This document shows positions 31,985 to 40,771 of a DNA stretch of 64,000 bases, piece by piece. Made by a program: the position numbers and the translations under genes. The stretch's first letter is position 1; every line of letters begins with the position of its first letter. Source of the DNA: Austwickia chelonae NBRC 105200 (GTDB lineage Bacteria > Actinomycetota > Actinomycetes > Actinomycetales > Dermatophilaceae); NCBI RefSeq assembly GCF_000298175.1, contig NZ_BAGZ01000008.1, positions 372,001 through 436,000 on the forward strand, given 5' to 3'. Under the pieces are notes generated by a model. The model was not told the DNA's origin. It searched no databases and saw only the letters and a program-made list of their open reading frames with translations.

Positions 31985-32362
31985 ATGGCACGTCTTGTAG
32001 GAGTCGACCTGCCGCGTGAAAAGCGCGTGGAGATCGCACTCACTTACATTTTCGGTGTGGGCCGTACTCGCGCGAAGCAAGCTGTCGAAGCTGCTGGTGT
32101 GGATCCGTCCACACGTGTGAAGGACCTCACCGAGACCGATCTCGTCAATCTGCGTGACTTCCTCGAGGGAAACTTCAAGCTTGAGGGAGATCTGCGCCGT
32201 GAGGTGGCGGCCGATATTCGCCGCAAGGTGGAGATCGGAAGCTATCAGGGGCTCCGGCACCGCAGGGGTCTTCCGGTGCGCGGGCAGCGCACGAAGACTA
32301 ATGCGCGTACGCGCAAGGGGCCGAAGCGCACCGTCGCCGGAAAGAAAAAGGCTGGTAGGTAA
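31985..32362 (+). CDS. rpsM: 30S ribosomal protein S13
   Basis: 125 residues. S13 is a 30S head protein that bridges to L5 and contacts P-site t[43 protein letters not shown] and a basic tail [11 protein letters not shown] are present. CAGGAGATTCGTACCGA precedes the ATG. An unusually long gap with hairpins separates it from rpsK. Confidence 0.97.
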   Translation: MARLVGVDLPREKRVEIALTYIFGVGRTRAKQAVEAAGVDPSTRVKDLTETDLVNLRDFLEGNFKLEGDLRREVAADIRRKVEIGSYQGLRHRRGLPVRGQRTKTNARTRKGPKRTVAGKKKAGR

Positions 32363-32462
32363 TTCGCTCAGGCCGCTTTGCGGCTTGCGGGATATATCAC
32401 CAATATGGGTTTTCTTTTGGCGCTTAGTTTTGCGACTTCTCGTCGCAGACAGGCCAGGGAGG

Positions 32463-32518
32463 ACCAGAAGCTCTGGTTTTTATCCTGTTGAAGGGATGAG
32501 AGGCCAGGTCGGCCTTTT
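32463..32518 (+). promoter_or_regulatory. Two terminator-like hairpins between rpsM and rpsK
   Basis: ACCAGA-AGC-TCTGGT (32463-32477) runs into TTTTTAT, and AGGCC-AGGTC-GGCCT (32501-32515) runs into TTTT. Both have the form of short intrinsic terminators. They sit in the 210-base gap before rpsK, which could therefore be an attenuating leader for rpsK-rpsD. Confidence 0.4.
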
Positions 32519-32572
32519 TGAAGACCGCGCGCAACAGCTAGATCACACACTTCGCACGCAGGAGATCACTAC

Positions 32573-32980
32573 ATGCCTCCGAAGAGCCGCATGGCGGCAG
32601 GCGCCAAAAAGGTGCGCCGCAAGGAGAAGAAAAACGTTGCCCACGGGCACGCTCACATTAAGAGCACGTTCAACAACACGATCGTGTCTATTACCGATCC
32701 CACAGGAGCTGTTATTTCCTGGGCTTCTGCAGGACAGGTCGGGTTCAAGGGCTCCCGAAAATCTACGCCTTTCGCTGCCCAGATGGCTGCAGAAGCAGCA
32801 GCCCGCCGGGCTATGGAACACGGCATGCGGAAGGTGGATGTTTTCGTTAAAGGGCCTGGATCAGGACGCGAGACGGCTATCCGGTCGCTGACCGCTACAG
32901 GCCTGGAAGTCGGTGCCATCAGCGATGTCACGCCGACTCCGCACAACGGTGTCCGCCCGCCCAAGCGTCGTCGCGTTTGA
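32573..32980 (+). CDS. rpsK: 30S ribosomal protein S11
   Basis: 135 residues. S11 is a platform protein near the Shine-Dalgarno helix. [20 protein letters not shown] and the C-terminal [19 protein letters not shown] are diagnostic. CAGGAGATC is upstream of the ATG. Followed by rpsD after 35 bases. Confidence 0.97.
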   Translation: MPPKSRMAAGAKKVRRKEKKNVAHGHAHIKSTFNNTIVSITDPTGAVISWASAGQVGFKGSRKSTPFAAQMAAEAAARRAMEHGMRKVDVFVKGPGSGRETAIRSLTATGLEVGAISDVTPTPHNGVRPPKRRRV

Positions 32981-33015
32981 GCTGCGAGTAGCGAAGACAA
33001 GGAGAGAACGACACC

Positions 33016-33624
33016 ATGGCTCGTTACACCGGCCCAATCACCAAGAAGTCTCGCCGCCTGAAGACCGACCTTGTCGGCGGTGACAAGAACTTCGAGAACC
33101 GTCCATTCCCCCCCGGTCAGCATGGCCGCGGTCGTATCCAGGAGAAGGAATATCTCCACCAGCTCCAGGAGAAGCAGAAGGCTCGCTTCACCTACGGGGT
33201 GATGGAGAAGCAGTTCCGCGGCTACTACGAGGAAGCTGTCCGCAAGTCTGGTAAGACCGGCGAGAACCTCCTGCAGATCCTCGAGTCCAGGCTCGACAAC
33301 GTGATTTACCGTGCTGGGCTTGCCCGAACTCGTCGCGCTGCGCGCCAGCTGGTGACGCACGGCCATTTCCTGGTCAACGGGACACGCGTTGATGTTCCCA
33401 GTTACCGGGTAAGCCAGTACGACATCATCGATGTTCGTCCGAAGAGCAGGGAAACCTTCCCGATCGAACTGGCCCGACAGACCTATGGAGAGCGGCCAGT
33501 TCCTGCCTGGATGAAGGTTGTTCCTGGCACACTGCAGATTCTCATCCATCAGCTTCCTGTCCGGGAACAGATCGACACGGTGCTCACCGAGCAGCTGATT
33601 GTCGAGCTCTACTCGAAGAACTGA
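33016..33624 (+). CDS. rpsD: 30S ribosomal protein S4
   Basis: 202 residues. S4 initiates 16S rRNA assembly and often autoregulates. The N-terminal region has no zinc-type cysteines (C- form). The S4 RNA-binding domain reads LESRLDNVIYRAGLARTRRA and QLVTHGHFLVNGTRVDVPSY. CAAGGAGAGAACGACACC precedes the start. A terminator follows. Confidence 0.97.
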   Translation: MARYTGPITKKSRRLKTDLVGGDKNFENRPFPPGQHGRGRIQEKEYLHQLQEKQKARFTYGVMEKQFRGYYEEAVRKSGKTGENLLQILESRLDNVIYRAGLARTRRAARQLVTHGHFLVNGTRVDVPSYRVSQYDIIDVRPKSRETFPIELARQTYGERPVPAWMKVVPGTLQILIHQLPVREQIDTVLTEQLIVELYSKN

Positions 33625-33711
33625 TCACTGCTGAGCTTGAGATGGACAGTTTTTCACATGATTTCTGTTGGGATGTTGAGCAGAACTTCTGTGGCCTGTC
33701 TCAAATGACAA

Positions 33712-33750
33712 GGGGATGGGCACGCGCCTTCAAGTGCGTGCCCATCCCTT
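33712..33750 (+). terminator. Terminator after rpsD
   Basis: GGGGATGGGCACGC (33712 onward) pairs with GCGTGCCCATCCC across a 10-base loop and ends in TT. It stands about 90 bases after rpsD and about 210 before rpoA, and splits the usual alpha operon in two. Confidence 0.7.
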
Positions 33751-33962
33751 AAGCACTGACATCACCGACAATAAAGTTCTAGCTCTAGGTTTCGAGAGAT
33801 TTCTAGTTCTGAATTGGAACTCGAAAATTCTGTTCGCGGCCGGGGTACCTTTGATTGTCTTTCTCAGGTGCGTTGCGTGGACAGAGGCGCGACGTAGCGC
33901 CGGGGGCAGGGCCCGGCATACGTGAACTTCATATAGCGGTGGTTCACGGGAAGGATATCGAC

Positions 33963-34979
33963 GTGCTTATCGCACAGCGGCCCATCCTCTCTGAGGAGGT
34001 CCTCTCGGACTCGCGCTCTCGGTTCGTTATTGAACCACTGGAGCCGGGATTCGGTTACACGCTTGGCAACTCACTTCGGCGGACCTTGCTTTCCAGCATC
34101 CCCGGCGCTGCAGTGACAAGCATCCGGATTGATGGTGTACTCCATGAGTTCACCACCATCCCGGGTGTTAAGGAAGATGTCACTGAGCTCATTTTGAATA
34201 TCAAAGGTCTTGTGGTTTCCAGTGAGCATGACGAACCTGTCGTTATGTATTTGCGGAAGCAGGGCCCTGGTGCAGTGACTGCTGCTGATATCGCGCCTCC
34301 CGCCGGGGTTGAGGTGCATAATCCTGACCTGCACTTGGCCACGCTGAATGACAAGGCCAAGATCGAGATGGAACTCACCGTAGAACGCGGACGCGGGTAC
34401 GTTTCGGCGCATCAGAACAAGTCAGGCGACCAGGAGATTGGTCGCATTCCGGTTGACTCGATCTATTCTCCGGTATTGACGGTCACCTATCGAGTGGAAG
34501 CCACCCGAGTCGAGCAGCGTACCGACTTCGACAAGCTTGTGGTCGATGTCGAGACGAAGAACTCAATGGCTCCGAGAGATGCTCTGGCCTCCGCAGGAAA
34601 GACCCTCGTGGAGCTTTTCGGGTTGGCGAGGGAATTGAATGTCGAAGCCGAAGGCATCGACATGGGACCGTCTCCTACGGATGCGGCTCTGGCAGCAGAT
34701 CTGGCATTGCCGATCGAAGACCTCGATCTCACCGTGCGCTCGTACAACTGCCTCAAACGTGAAGGTATCCACACCGTCGGAGAGCTTGTCGGGCGTAGCG
34801 AAGCCGATTTGCTTGACATCCGGAACTTCGGTGCGAAGTCGATCGATGAGGTGAAAGCCAAGCTCGTCGGGATGGGTCTAGCCCTCAAGGACAGCCCGCC
34901 TGGATTCGACCCTGCAGCAATCGTCGACCGTTATGACGACGACGAGGACTCGGCTTTCGCCGAGGATGAGCAGTACTGA
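33963..34979 (+). CDS. rpoA: DNA-directed RNA polymerase alpha subunit
   Basis: 338 residues from GTG 33963 ([12 protein letters not shown]), chosen because GGGAAGGA lies 7 bases upstream; an in-frame start at 33855 lacks family similarity. The N-terminal dimerisation domain includes [20 protein letters not shown]. The C-terminal DNA-binding domain has [17 protein letters not shown] and [14 protein letters not shown]. An acidic tail ends the protein. 59 bases precede rplQ. Confidence 0.97.
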   Translation: MLIAQRPILSEEVLSDSRSRFVIEPLEPGFGYTLGNSLRRTLLSSIPGAAVTSIRIDGVLHEFTTIPGVKEDVTELILNIKGLVVSSEHDEPVVMYLRKQGPGAVTAADIAPPAGVEVHNPDLHLATLNDKAKIEMELTVERGRGYVSAHQNKSGDQEIGRIPVDSIYSPVLTVTYRVEATRVEQRTDFDKLVVDVETKNSMAPRDALASAGKTLVELFGLARELNVEAEGIDMGPSPTDAALAADLALPIEDLDLTVRSYNCLKREGIHTVGELVGRSEADLLDIRNFGAKSIDEVKAKLVGMGLALKDSPPGFDPAAIVDRYDDDEDSAFAEDEQY

Positions 34980-35038
34980 CCGACATCAGCGACTGACCGC
35001 AGTCACGCGGATCGGTCAGCAGACCCACAGGAGATTTC

Positions 35039-35473
35039 ATGCCTACCCCCACGAAGGGACCTCGTCTCGGCGGCGGTCCTGCGCACGAACGCCTTATGCT
35101 GGCGAACCTGGCTACGGCCCTTTTCGAGCATGACAAGATCACGACCACCGAGGCCAAGGCCAAGCGCCTTCGTCCGCTCGCGGAGAGGCTTATCACCTTC
35201 TCTAAGCGTGGCGATCTGCACGCGCGTCGACGTGTGCTGACTGTGGTCCGGGATAAGGGCGTCGTCCACCGGCTTTTCACCGAGATCGCCCCTGACATGG
35301 CCGAACGCCCGGGCGGTTACACCCGTATTACGAAGATTGGTCCTCGTAAAGGTGACAACGCGCCGATGGCTGTGATCGAGCTCGTCCGTGAGCCTTACTC
35401 GCCGAAGGTTGCCACGGTGAAGGAAGCGGAAGCCGCGACAAAGCGTGCGGCCAAAGACGCCGAGAAGGACTGA
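35039..35473 (+). CDS. rplQ: 50S ribosomal protein L17
   Basis: 144 residues. L17 is at the tunnel exit side of the 50S subunit. [20 protein letters not shown], then [20 protein letters not shown] and [20 protein letters not shown] identify it. The tail beyond residue 120 is Ala/Lys/Glu-rich. CAGGAGATTTC precedes the ATG. A terminator follows. Confidence 0.97.
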   Translation: MPTPTKGPRLGGGPAHERLMLANLATALFEHDKITTTEAKAKRLRPLAERLITFSKRGDLHARRRVLTVVRDKGVVHRLFTEIAPDMAERPGGYTRITKIGPRKGDNAPMAVIELVREPYSPKVATVKEAEAATKRAAKDAEKD

Positions 35474-35516
35474 GCATCGACCTAGTTCTTTCAGGAGCAG
35501 ATCTGTCCTGCTCAGC

Positions 35517-35565
35517 ACCGAGGGTGCTGCCGCACTGACCAGTGCAGCAGCACCCTCGGTATTTT
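35517..35565 (+). terminator. Intrinsic terminator after rplQ
   Basis: ACCGAGGGTGCTGC pairs with GCAGCACCCTCGGT across a 16-base loop that holds a second small dyad, followed by ATTTT. It lies 43 bases after rplQ and just before truA, so truA probably depends on readthrough or its own promoter. Confidence 0.8.
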
Positions 35566-35610
35566 CCCGGGAAGATGATGGTGCGCGAGGACGAACAGAT
35601 GGAGGAAGCC

Positions 35611-36495
35611 ATGGAGGCCGAAGGATCCCCTGAGAGGGCGCACATCTCTACCGTCCGATTGCGATTAGATTTCTCCTACGACGGGACTGGTTTCTCCGGC
35701 TGGGCCGCGCAGCCTGGCCTGCGAACCGTGCAGAGCGAGCTCACTCGTGCGTTGCAGACAATCCTTCGAACGGACATATCGAAGCTCACTATCGCCGGAC
35801 GCACCGACGCCGGAGTCCACGCGCGAGGCGCTGTCGCTCACGTCGATGTACCTTCCGAAGCCTACGAAAGACTTCCTGGCCGATCAGACCGGATGCCGGC
35901 TGAAGCTGCAGCAACTCGACTGGCAGGAGTCCTCCCACCGGATATCGTCATCGACCACGTCAAAGTCGCACCCCCCGGCTTCGACGCCAGGTTCTCTGCC
36001 GTGCAACGACGGTATTCGTACCGGATCGCCGACCCCTCAGGTCGGCGAGATCCTCTACGCCGGCATGACACGGTTTTTCATCGTCGATCTCTAGACCTTG
36101 TCAGACTCAACAGCGAAGCCCGATCGTTGGAAGGCTTGGCAGACTTTGCTGCTTTCTGTAAGAAACGAGAAGGGGCTACCACCATCCGGCATCTCAAGCA
36201 CTACTCCTGGGCACGGGGAAAGGACGGTGTTCTGGAGGCGACTGTCATCGCAGATGCTTTCTGCCACTCGATGGTTCGTTCCCTGGTCGGCGTAGTTATT
36301 CCTGTAGCTGAAGGCCGCAGGGAAGTCGGCTGGGCTCAGACGGTGCTGCAATCCGGCACGCGTCACTCCGAGGTAACTGTGATGCCGCCCCACGGGCTAG
36401 TGCTGGAGGAAGTGCTCTATCCCGAGGATGCTGAGCTCGCCGCGCGAGCGGAAGCGGCCAGGTCATTGCGGACATTGTCAGATGGGCCGGTCTAG
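35611..36495 (+). CDS. truA: tRNA pseudouridine synthase A
   Basis: 294 residues if started at ATG 35611, which has GGAGGA at 35601-35606; ATG 35575/35578/35599 and GTG 35581 are alternatives. TruA makes pseudouridine at positions 38-40 of tRNA anticodon arms. The catalytic Asp lies in IAGRTDAGVHARG. The N-terminal RLRLDFSYDGTGFSGWAAQP and FCHSMVRSLVGVVIPV are also diagnostic. Its stop codon overlaps the convergent regulator gene's stop within CTAG. Confidence 0.94.
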   Translation: MEAEGSPERAHISTVRLRLDFSYDGTGFSGWAAQPGLRTVQSELTRALQTILRTDISKLTIAGRTDAGVHARGAVAHVDVPSEAYERLPGRSDRMPAEAAATRLAGVLPPDIVIDHVKVAPPGFDARFSAVQRRYSYRIADPSGRRDPLRRHDTVFHRRSLDLVRLNSEARSLEGLADFAAFCKKREGATTIRHLKHYSWARGKDGVLEATVIADAFCHSMVRSLVGVVIPVAEGRREVGWAQTVLQSGTRHSEVTVMPPHGLVLEEVLYPEDAELAARAEAARSLRTLSDGPV

Positions 36496-37088
36496 AAGCG
36501 ATTGGGACGGTCGACAGGTAGGGCTGCGACATAAACCACGACTCGTTTCGCCTGAGGGTTGCCAGCGCCGACACGTCGATATCGTTCCAGAAGATCGGAG
36601 AGATCCGCGCGGAGTGAAGCCAATTGTTCGCTGCTGACCAGGACGAGATGATCTTCAAGCCCGGCGAACTCCTGCCATTCGGGAGACCAGTCGGGAGATC
36701 GCGAGATCCACTCCTGGGCTTTTTCTGAGAAGTGCTGGACGTAATCGCGGGCCAGCCACTCCATGGCAGCTTCGGTGCTCTCGTCCTCAGCTGCGATCTC
36801 CACCGACCGTCCTTCTGTCTGGGCTTGCCAGACGCGTCGCCGACCGGCTCCAGCACCGGTGTCGACCACAAGTTCGGCCTGCTCAAGCTTGCGGAGGTGG
36901 TAGCTCGTGACGCCTGTATTGGTACTCAACGCTCGTGCCAGGTCTGCAGAAGTGGACGGGCCGAGAGACCGCAACTCCGACAACAGTCGAGAACGCAGCG
37001 GGTGCGCCAGTACACGTAATGCTTGAGCGTCAACAGGGCTCGCTGGCTCGTCAGGGTGCATGTCAGGGGCATCATCGTGTGCGGGCAT
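36492..37088 (-). CDS. ArsR-like winged-helix transcriptional regulator
   Basis: 198 residues from ATG 37088, with CTGGAG just upstream; the open frame extends further but without a plausible site. Residues about 18-95 form a winged helix (LRVLAHPLRSRLLSELRSLG, then DLARALSTNTGVTSYHLRKL), followed by a helical, Trp-rich C-terminal region of unknown ligand (WLARDYVQHFSEKAQEWISR). A 17-base dyad lies just before the start, suggesting autoregulation. It is inserted on the opposite strand between truA and rplM. The target is unknown. Confidence 0.85.
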   Translation of the reverse strand: MPAHDDAPDMHPDEPASPVDAQALRVLAHPLRSRLLSELRSLGPSTSADLARALSTNTGVTSYHLRKLEQAELVVDTGAGAGRRRVWQAQTEGRSVEIAAEDESTEAAMEWLARDYVQHFSEKAQEWISRSPDWSPEWQEFAGLEDHLVLVSSEQLASLRADLSDLLERYRRVGAGNPQAKRVVVYVAALPVDRPNRF

Positions 37089-37106
37089 GCTCCAGCATAG
37101 CCGTTC

Positions 37107-37123
37107 TGCATACTTTCTATGCA
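37107..37123. promoter_or_regulatory. Palindromic operator candidate of the winged-helix regulator
   Basis: TGCATA-CTTTC-TATGCA, a perfect 6-bp dyad with 5-base spacer, lies 18 bases upstream of the regulator's ATG, where its promoter should be. Size and spacing fit a dimeric winged-helix binding site. Inference only. Confidence 0.5.
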
Positions 37124-37198
37124 TAAAACTTCTGCAGATGACTTCGTGGGAGGCGATTTTATGACGAATGCAGAGGTCAAGAGCTTGGTGTTTGAGTT

Positions 37199-37226
37199 TT
37201 GGGGGTGAGTTGCGTGCCGGTATCCT
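37199..37226 (+). promoter_or_regulatory. Candidate promoter for rplM-rpsI
   Basis: TTGGGG (37199-37204) and TATCCT (37221-37226) with a 16-base spacer, about 107 bases before rplM. A weak match to the housekeeping consensus. A dedicated promoter is expected because the upstream gene is on the other strand. Confidence 0.3.
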
Positions 37227-37332
37227 TGAAGCGTTGTGCATTTGCGGCCGTACGGTCGCGCAGGGCTGACGCGAGAGCGGCGCCCGCACGACCCCCACGC
37301 TGAGCAATCACGAGAGAAAGCAAGGCTGTTCC

Positions 37333-37776
37333 GTGCGTACTTACACCCCTAAGCCGGGCGACGTCGACCGGGCCTGGCATGTCATCGACGCGACGGACGT
37401 AGTCCTCGGCCGCCTCGCGTCGCAGGCCGCGGTTCTGCTGCGCGGCAAGCACAAGCCGACCTTCGCGCCGCACATCGACACCGGCGACTTCGTCATCATC
37501 ATCAACGCCGACAAGGTGGCACTCACCGGCTCCAAGCTGGCGCAGAAGAAGGCCTACCACCACTCGGGTTACCCGGGCGGACTCCGTTCCACCTCCTACA
37601 CCGAGCTCATGGCCAAGTCGCCGGAGCGTGCTGTCGAGAAGGCGATTCGGGGCATGCTCCCCAAGAATTCCCTCGCGCGTCAGCAGCTGAGCAAGCTGAA
37701 GGTATACGCGGGCGACGCCCACCCCCACCAGGCCCAGAAGCCGGTGCCCTTCGAGATTTCGCAGGTCGCGCAGTAA
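37333..37776 (+). CDS. rplM: 50S ribosomal protein L13
   Basis: 147 residues, GTG start after GAGAGAAAGCAAGG. L13 is an early 50S assembly protein. [20 protein letters not shown] and [20 protein letters not shown] begin it, and [20 protein letters not shown] is near the C terminus. It pairs with rpsI 42 bases downstream, as in nearly all bacteria. Confidence 0.97.
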   Translation: MRTYTPKPGDVDRAWHVIDATDVVLGRLASQAAVLLRGKHKPTFAPHIDTGDFVIIINADKVALTGSKLAQKKAYHHSGYPGGLRSTSYTELMAKSPERAVEKAIRGMLPKNSLARQQLSKLKVYAGDAHPHQAQKPVPFEISQVAQ

Positions 37777-37818
37777 TCAGCCGCGCGCTGACCTGACGCC
37801 CAGAACACGAGGAGAACC

Positions 37819-38313
37819 GTGTCCGACATCACCACTGAGCTCGAGCTCGACGAGCCCGCGCTGTCCGAATACACCACCGAATCCGATGCCAGCCTTGAGG
37901 CTCCGGTGCAGCGTCCGTCCGCATCTGCGCCGGGTTCCGCGACTGGCCGTCGCAAGCAGGCCATCGCTCGGGTCCGCATCGTCCCGGGGACGGGGGAATG
38001 GAAGATCAATGGCCGTTCCCTGGAAGACTATTTCCCGAACAAGGTTCATCAGCAGATCGTCAACGAACCTCTTAAGGTGCTTGAACTCGATGGATCGTAC
38101 GACGTGCTCGTCCGTGTCCATGGAGGGGGTCCCTCCGGTCAGGCCGGAGCTGTCCGCCTCGGTGTGGCCCGCAGTCTGAACGAGGTTGACGCCGAGCTGA
38201 ACCGCCCCGCGCTGAAGAAGGCTGGATTCCTCACCCGGGACGCTCGTGTTCCCGAGCGCAAGAAGGCCGGACTCAAGAAGGCGCGCAAGGCTCCCCAGTA
38301 CTCCAAGCGCTGA
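37819..38313 (+). CDS. rpsI: 30S ribosomal protein S9
   Basis: 164 residues, GTG start with CGAGGAGAA. The first 35-40 residues are an acidic extension common in Actinobacteria. The core reads [20 protein letters not shown] and [19 protein letters not shown], ending in the tRNA-contacting tail APQYSKR. Followed by a strong terminator. Confidence 0.97.
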   Translation: MSDITTELELDEPALSEYTTESDASLEAPVQRPSASAPGSATGRRKQAIARVRIVPGTGEWKINGRSLEDYFPNKVHQQIVNEPLKVLELDGSYDVLVRVHGGGPSGQAGAVRLGVARSLNEVDAELNRPALKKAGFLTRDARVPERKKAGLKKARKAPQYSKR

Positions 38314-38497
38314 TTTCTGCACCACAGGGCTGGCAACTGGATATCCCCGCGCAGAAATTTATTTTGTGCATTTGAGCTGTATGGCAACTGCCCTTGTTCA
38401 TATGAAGTCAGATGCCATCCGCTCGGCGGGGCAGGTTTGGTTGCTGCCTATATGTCTGGAAAGAGTAGTGCTTCGTCAATAGGGCGTGCTCTCTTCT

Positions 38498-38537
38498 CGG
38501 GGGTCGCATCCGCGCCATGGCGCGGATGCGACCCCCG
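38498..38537 (+). terminator. Terminator after rpsI
   Basis: CGGGGGTCGCATCCGCGC pairs with its full complement around CATG, an 18-bp perfect stem followed by TTGTC. It lies in the 343-base gap between rpsI and glmM (38314-38656). The rest of that gap shows no gene or clear promoter. Confidence 0.8.
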
Positions 38538-38656
38538 TTGTCACTCAAGTTTTTTCATAAGTGGGAGAGTACCGGCCGGTGACTTTTCCAAGCTGCCCGC
38601 TAGATTGGTGCAGTGAATCGCGCGCCTCACTGGGATGAGAAGGGGAAACGCTGCTA

Positions 38657-40015
38657 ATGGGAGCACGTCTGTTCGGTACTGACGGGGTTCGTGGCCTCGC
38701 CAACAAGGACCTGACTGCCGATCTGGCACTGAACTTGTCCGTGGCAGCCGCACGAGCGCTGGGAGACCGGGGCGCCTTCGGTGGACACCGAGCCGTTGCC
38801 GTCGTCGGCCGGGACACACGAGCTTCCGGCGAATTCCTCGGAGCCGCAGTGTGTGCAGGCTTCGCCTCCGCAGGGGTAGACGTCCTCGATGCCGGCGTTC
38901 TGCCGACACCGGCAATTGCCTACCTGACCGCTCGGATGAGTGCTTCCATGGGAGCCGTCCTGTCGGCCTCACACAACGCGATGCCGGACAACGGCATCAA
39001 ATTCCTCGGCAAAGGTGGGCACAAACTCAGCGATGCCACCGAGGATGTCATCAGCACCCGGATGGGGGAGCCCTGGACCGAACGACCCCTTGGCGCGGGT
39101 GTCGGCCGTGTGCGTCCCTTCCCCGAAGGCACGGAGTTCTACATCGAACACCTGCTCACCAGCGTCCCCACCCGTTTGGACGGATTACACGTAGTCGTTG
39201 ACGCCGCGCACGGGGCCGCCAGCGAGGTCGGCCCTGAGGTCTTCAAGCGAGCAGGCGCGACGGTCGACGAGATCGGAACCTCCCCCGACGGTCTGAACAT
39301 CAACGACGGATATGGTTCCACCCACCTCGAGAGGCTTCAGGAAGCCGTGGTCGCTAGAGGAGCAGACCTGGGATTTGCCTGGGACGGAGACGCGGACCGC
39401 TGCCTCGCGGTTGATGCCGAAGGCAGCATCGTCGACGGTGATCAGATCATGGCCATCCTGGCGTTGGCTCTGCGGGAGCAGAACAAGCTCGTCGACGACA
39501 CCCTGGTCATCACCGTGATGAGCAACCTTGGACTCATCCAGGCAATGGATCGGGAAGGCATTGTCATCCGCCAGACAGCGGTCGGTGACCGTTATGTGCT
39601 GGAGGACATGCGTGCCGGAAAATATTCCCTGGGTGGTGAACAGTCCGGCCACGTGATCATGTCCGACCACGGAACGACCGGTGACGGTGTCCTCACCGCA
39701 CTTGCGATCGCCGCACGGGTCGTCGAATCAGGGCGTAGCCTTTCCGACCTGGCCTCGGTGATGCATCGTCTGCCCCAGGTCCTCATCAACGTCAAAGGCG
39801 TCGACAAAGACCGGGTACAGAGCGACGAAGGCGTACAACAAGCCGTTCATGAGATCGAAGCACAGTTCGGGAGCTCAGGCAGAGTACTCCTCCGTAAATC
39901 AGGCACCGAACCCTTGGTTCGTGTCATGGTCGAAGCAGATACCCAGGAGCGTGCCCAGGAGGCTGCGGAGCAGCTCGCCGCTGTGGTTCGTACTCGTTTG
40001 GCATTGTCTGCCTGA
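38657..40015 (+). CDS. glmM: Phosphoglucosamine mutase
   Basis: 452 residues. Converts glucosamine-6-phosphate to glucosamine-1-phosphate for UDP-GlcNAc and cell wall synthesis. [20 protein letters not shown] begins it. The active-site phosphoserine lies in [14 protein letters not shown], the metal loop is WDGDADRCL, and the phosphate-binding loop is [26 protein letters not shown] is upstream. The usual position after rplM-rpsI in Actinobacteria. Confidence 0.97.
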   Translation: MGARLFGTDGVRGLANKDLTADLALNLSVAAARALGDRGAFGGHRAVAVVGRDTRASGEFLGAAVCAGFASAGVDVLDAGVLPTPAIAYLTARMSASMGAVLSASHNAMPDNGIKFLGKGGHKLSDATEDVISTRMGEPWTERPLGAGVGRVRPFPEGTEFYIEHLLTSVPTRLDGLHVVVDAAHGAASEVGPEVFKRAGATVDEIGTSPDGLNINDGYGSTHLERLQEAVVARGADLGFAWDGDADRCLAVDAEGSIVDGDQIMAILALALREQNKLVDDTLVITVMSNLGLIQAMDREGIVIRQTAVGDRYVLEDMRAGKYSLGGEQSGHVIMSDHGTTGDGVLTALAIAARVVESGRSLSDLASVMHRLPQVLINVKGVDKDRVQSDEGVQQAVHEIEAQFGSSGRVLLRKSGTEPLVRVMVEADTQERAQEAAEQLAAVVRTRLALSA

Positions 40016-40057
40016 TCCGCTCCCAGGCCTCTTGAACCTCAAGCAAGTTGCTCTGCT

Positions 40058-40090
40058 CGTCCTCCGCCCCAGCACATCAGGCGGAGGACG
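40058..40090. terminator. Bidirectional hairpin between glmM and carbonic anhydrase
   Basis: CGTCCTCCGCC pairs with GGCGGAGGACG across an 11-base loop between convergent genes, 42 bases after glmM and 15 before the carbonic anhydrase stop. Likely ends transcription from both sides. Confidence 0.7.
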
Positions 40091-40105
40091 ACTGCGTTCA
40101 GAGAA

Positions 40106-40771
40106 TCATTCGACGATCGTTCCGAGATAGTCCACGACCGTGGCATGCCCCTCGGCCAAGGCATAGGTCAACCCGATGATCGCGCAACTACCTCGATCCA
40201 CGGTATTCCTGATGAGTTGAGAGCGCTCGTAGATGAGGTGCAACGTTTGGCGCACATGCTCGACCTCCACCTCGTCGGTGGTCGTAGCGCCGGCTCGATG
40301 CGCAGAGATCACACTGGGTGTGACCCTTTCGACGATGTCACGGATATAGCCCTTGGGCATCGACGCGTCGTTGTAGTGCCTGATCGCTGCTTTGACGGCG
40401 CCACATGAATCGTGACCGAGCACCACGATGAGAGGTACCGAGAGCTCTTCCACGGCGAACTCGAGGGATCCCAGGACTCCGTCGCTCAAAATGTGACCAG
40501 CTGTGCGGACGACGAACAGGTCGCCCAACCCCTGATCGAAGATCACCTCGGCGGCTACGCGGGAATCGCCACACCCGAAGAAGACCGCGAACGGAGCCTG
40601 TCCACCGGCGATCTCCCCTCGCCTGGCTGCATTCTGATTGGGATGATCCGGGGTCCCAGCGACAAAACGATCGTTGCCTGAACGCAACTCGGCCCAGGCC
40701 TGAGCAGGGGAGATCGGCCGGCCCGCTGTGGAGGCGGGGCCGGCCTTCTCCTGAGAGAGATCTGCAGTCAC
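40106..40771 (-). CDS. Beta-class carbonic anhydrase
   Basis: 221 residues, GTG start. Interconverts CO2 and bicarbonate. Zinc ligands Cys67, His120 and Cys123 are seen in [12 protein letters not shown] and [13 protein letters not shown], with Asp69/Arg71 as the catalytic dyad. No signal peptide, so cytoplasmic. Its GTG start overlaps the fumarase stop (GTGA), so it is translationally coupled to that gene. It probably supplies bicarbonate for anaplerotic carboxylation (inference). Confidence 0.94.
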   Translation of the reverse strand: MTADLSQEKAGPASTAGRPISPAQAWAELRSGNDRFVAGTPDHPNQNAARRGEIAGGQAPFAVFFGCGDSRVAAEVIFDQGLGDLFVVRTAGHILSDGVLGSLEFAVEELSVPLIVVLGHDSCGAVKAAIRHYNDASMPKGYIRDIVERVTPSVISAHRAGATTTDEVEVEHVRQTLHLIYERSQLIRNTVDRGSCAIIGLTYALAEGHATVVDYLGTIVE

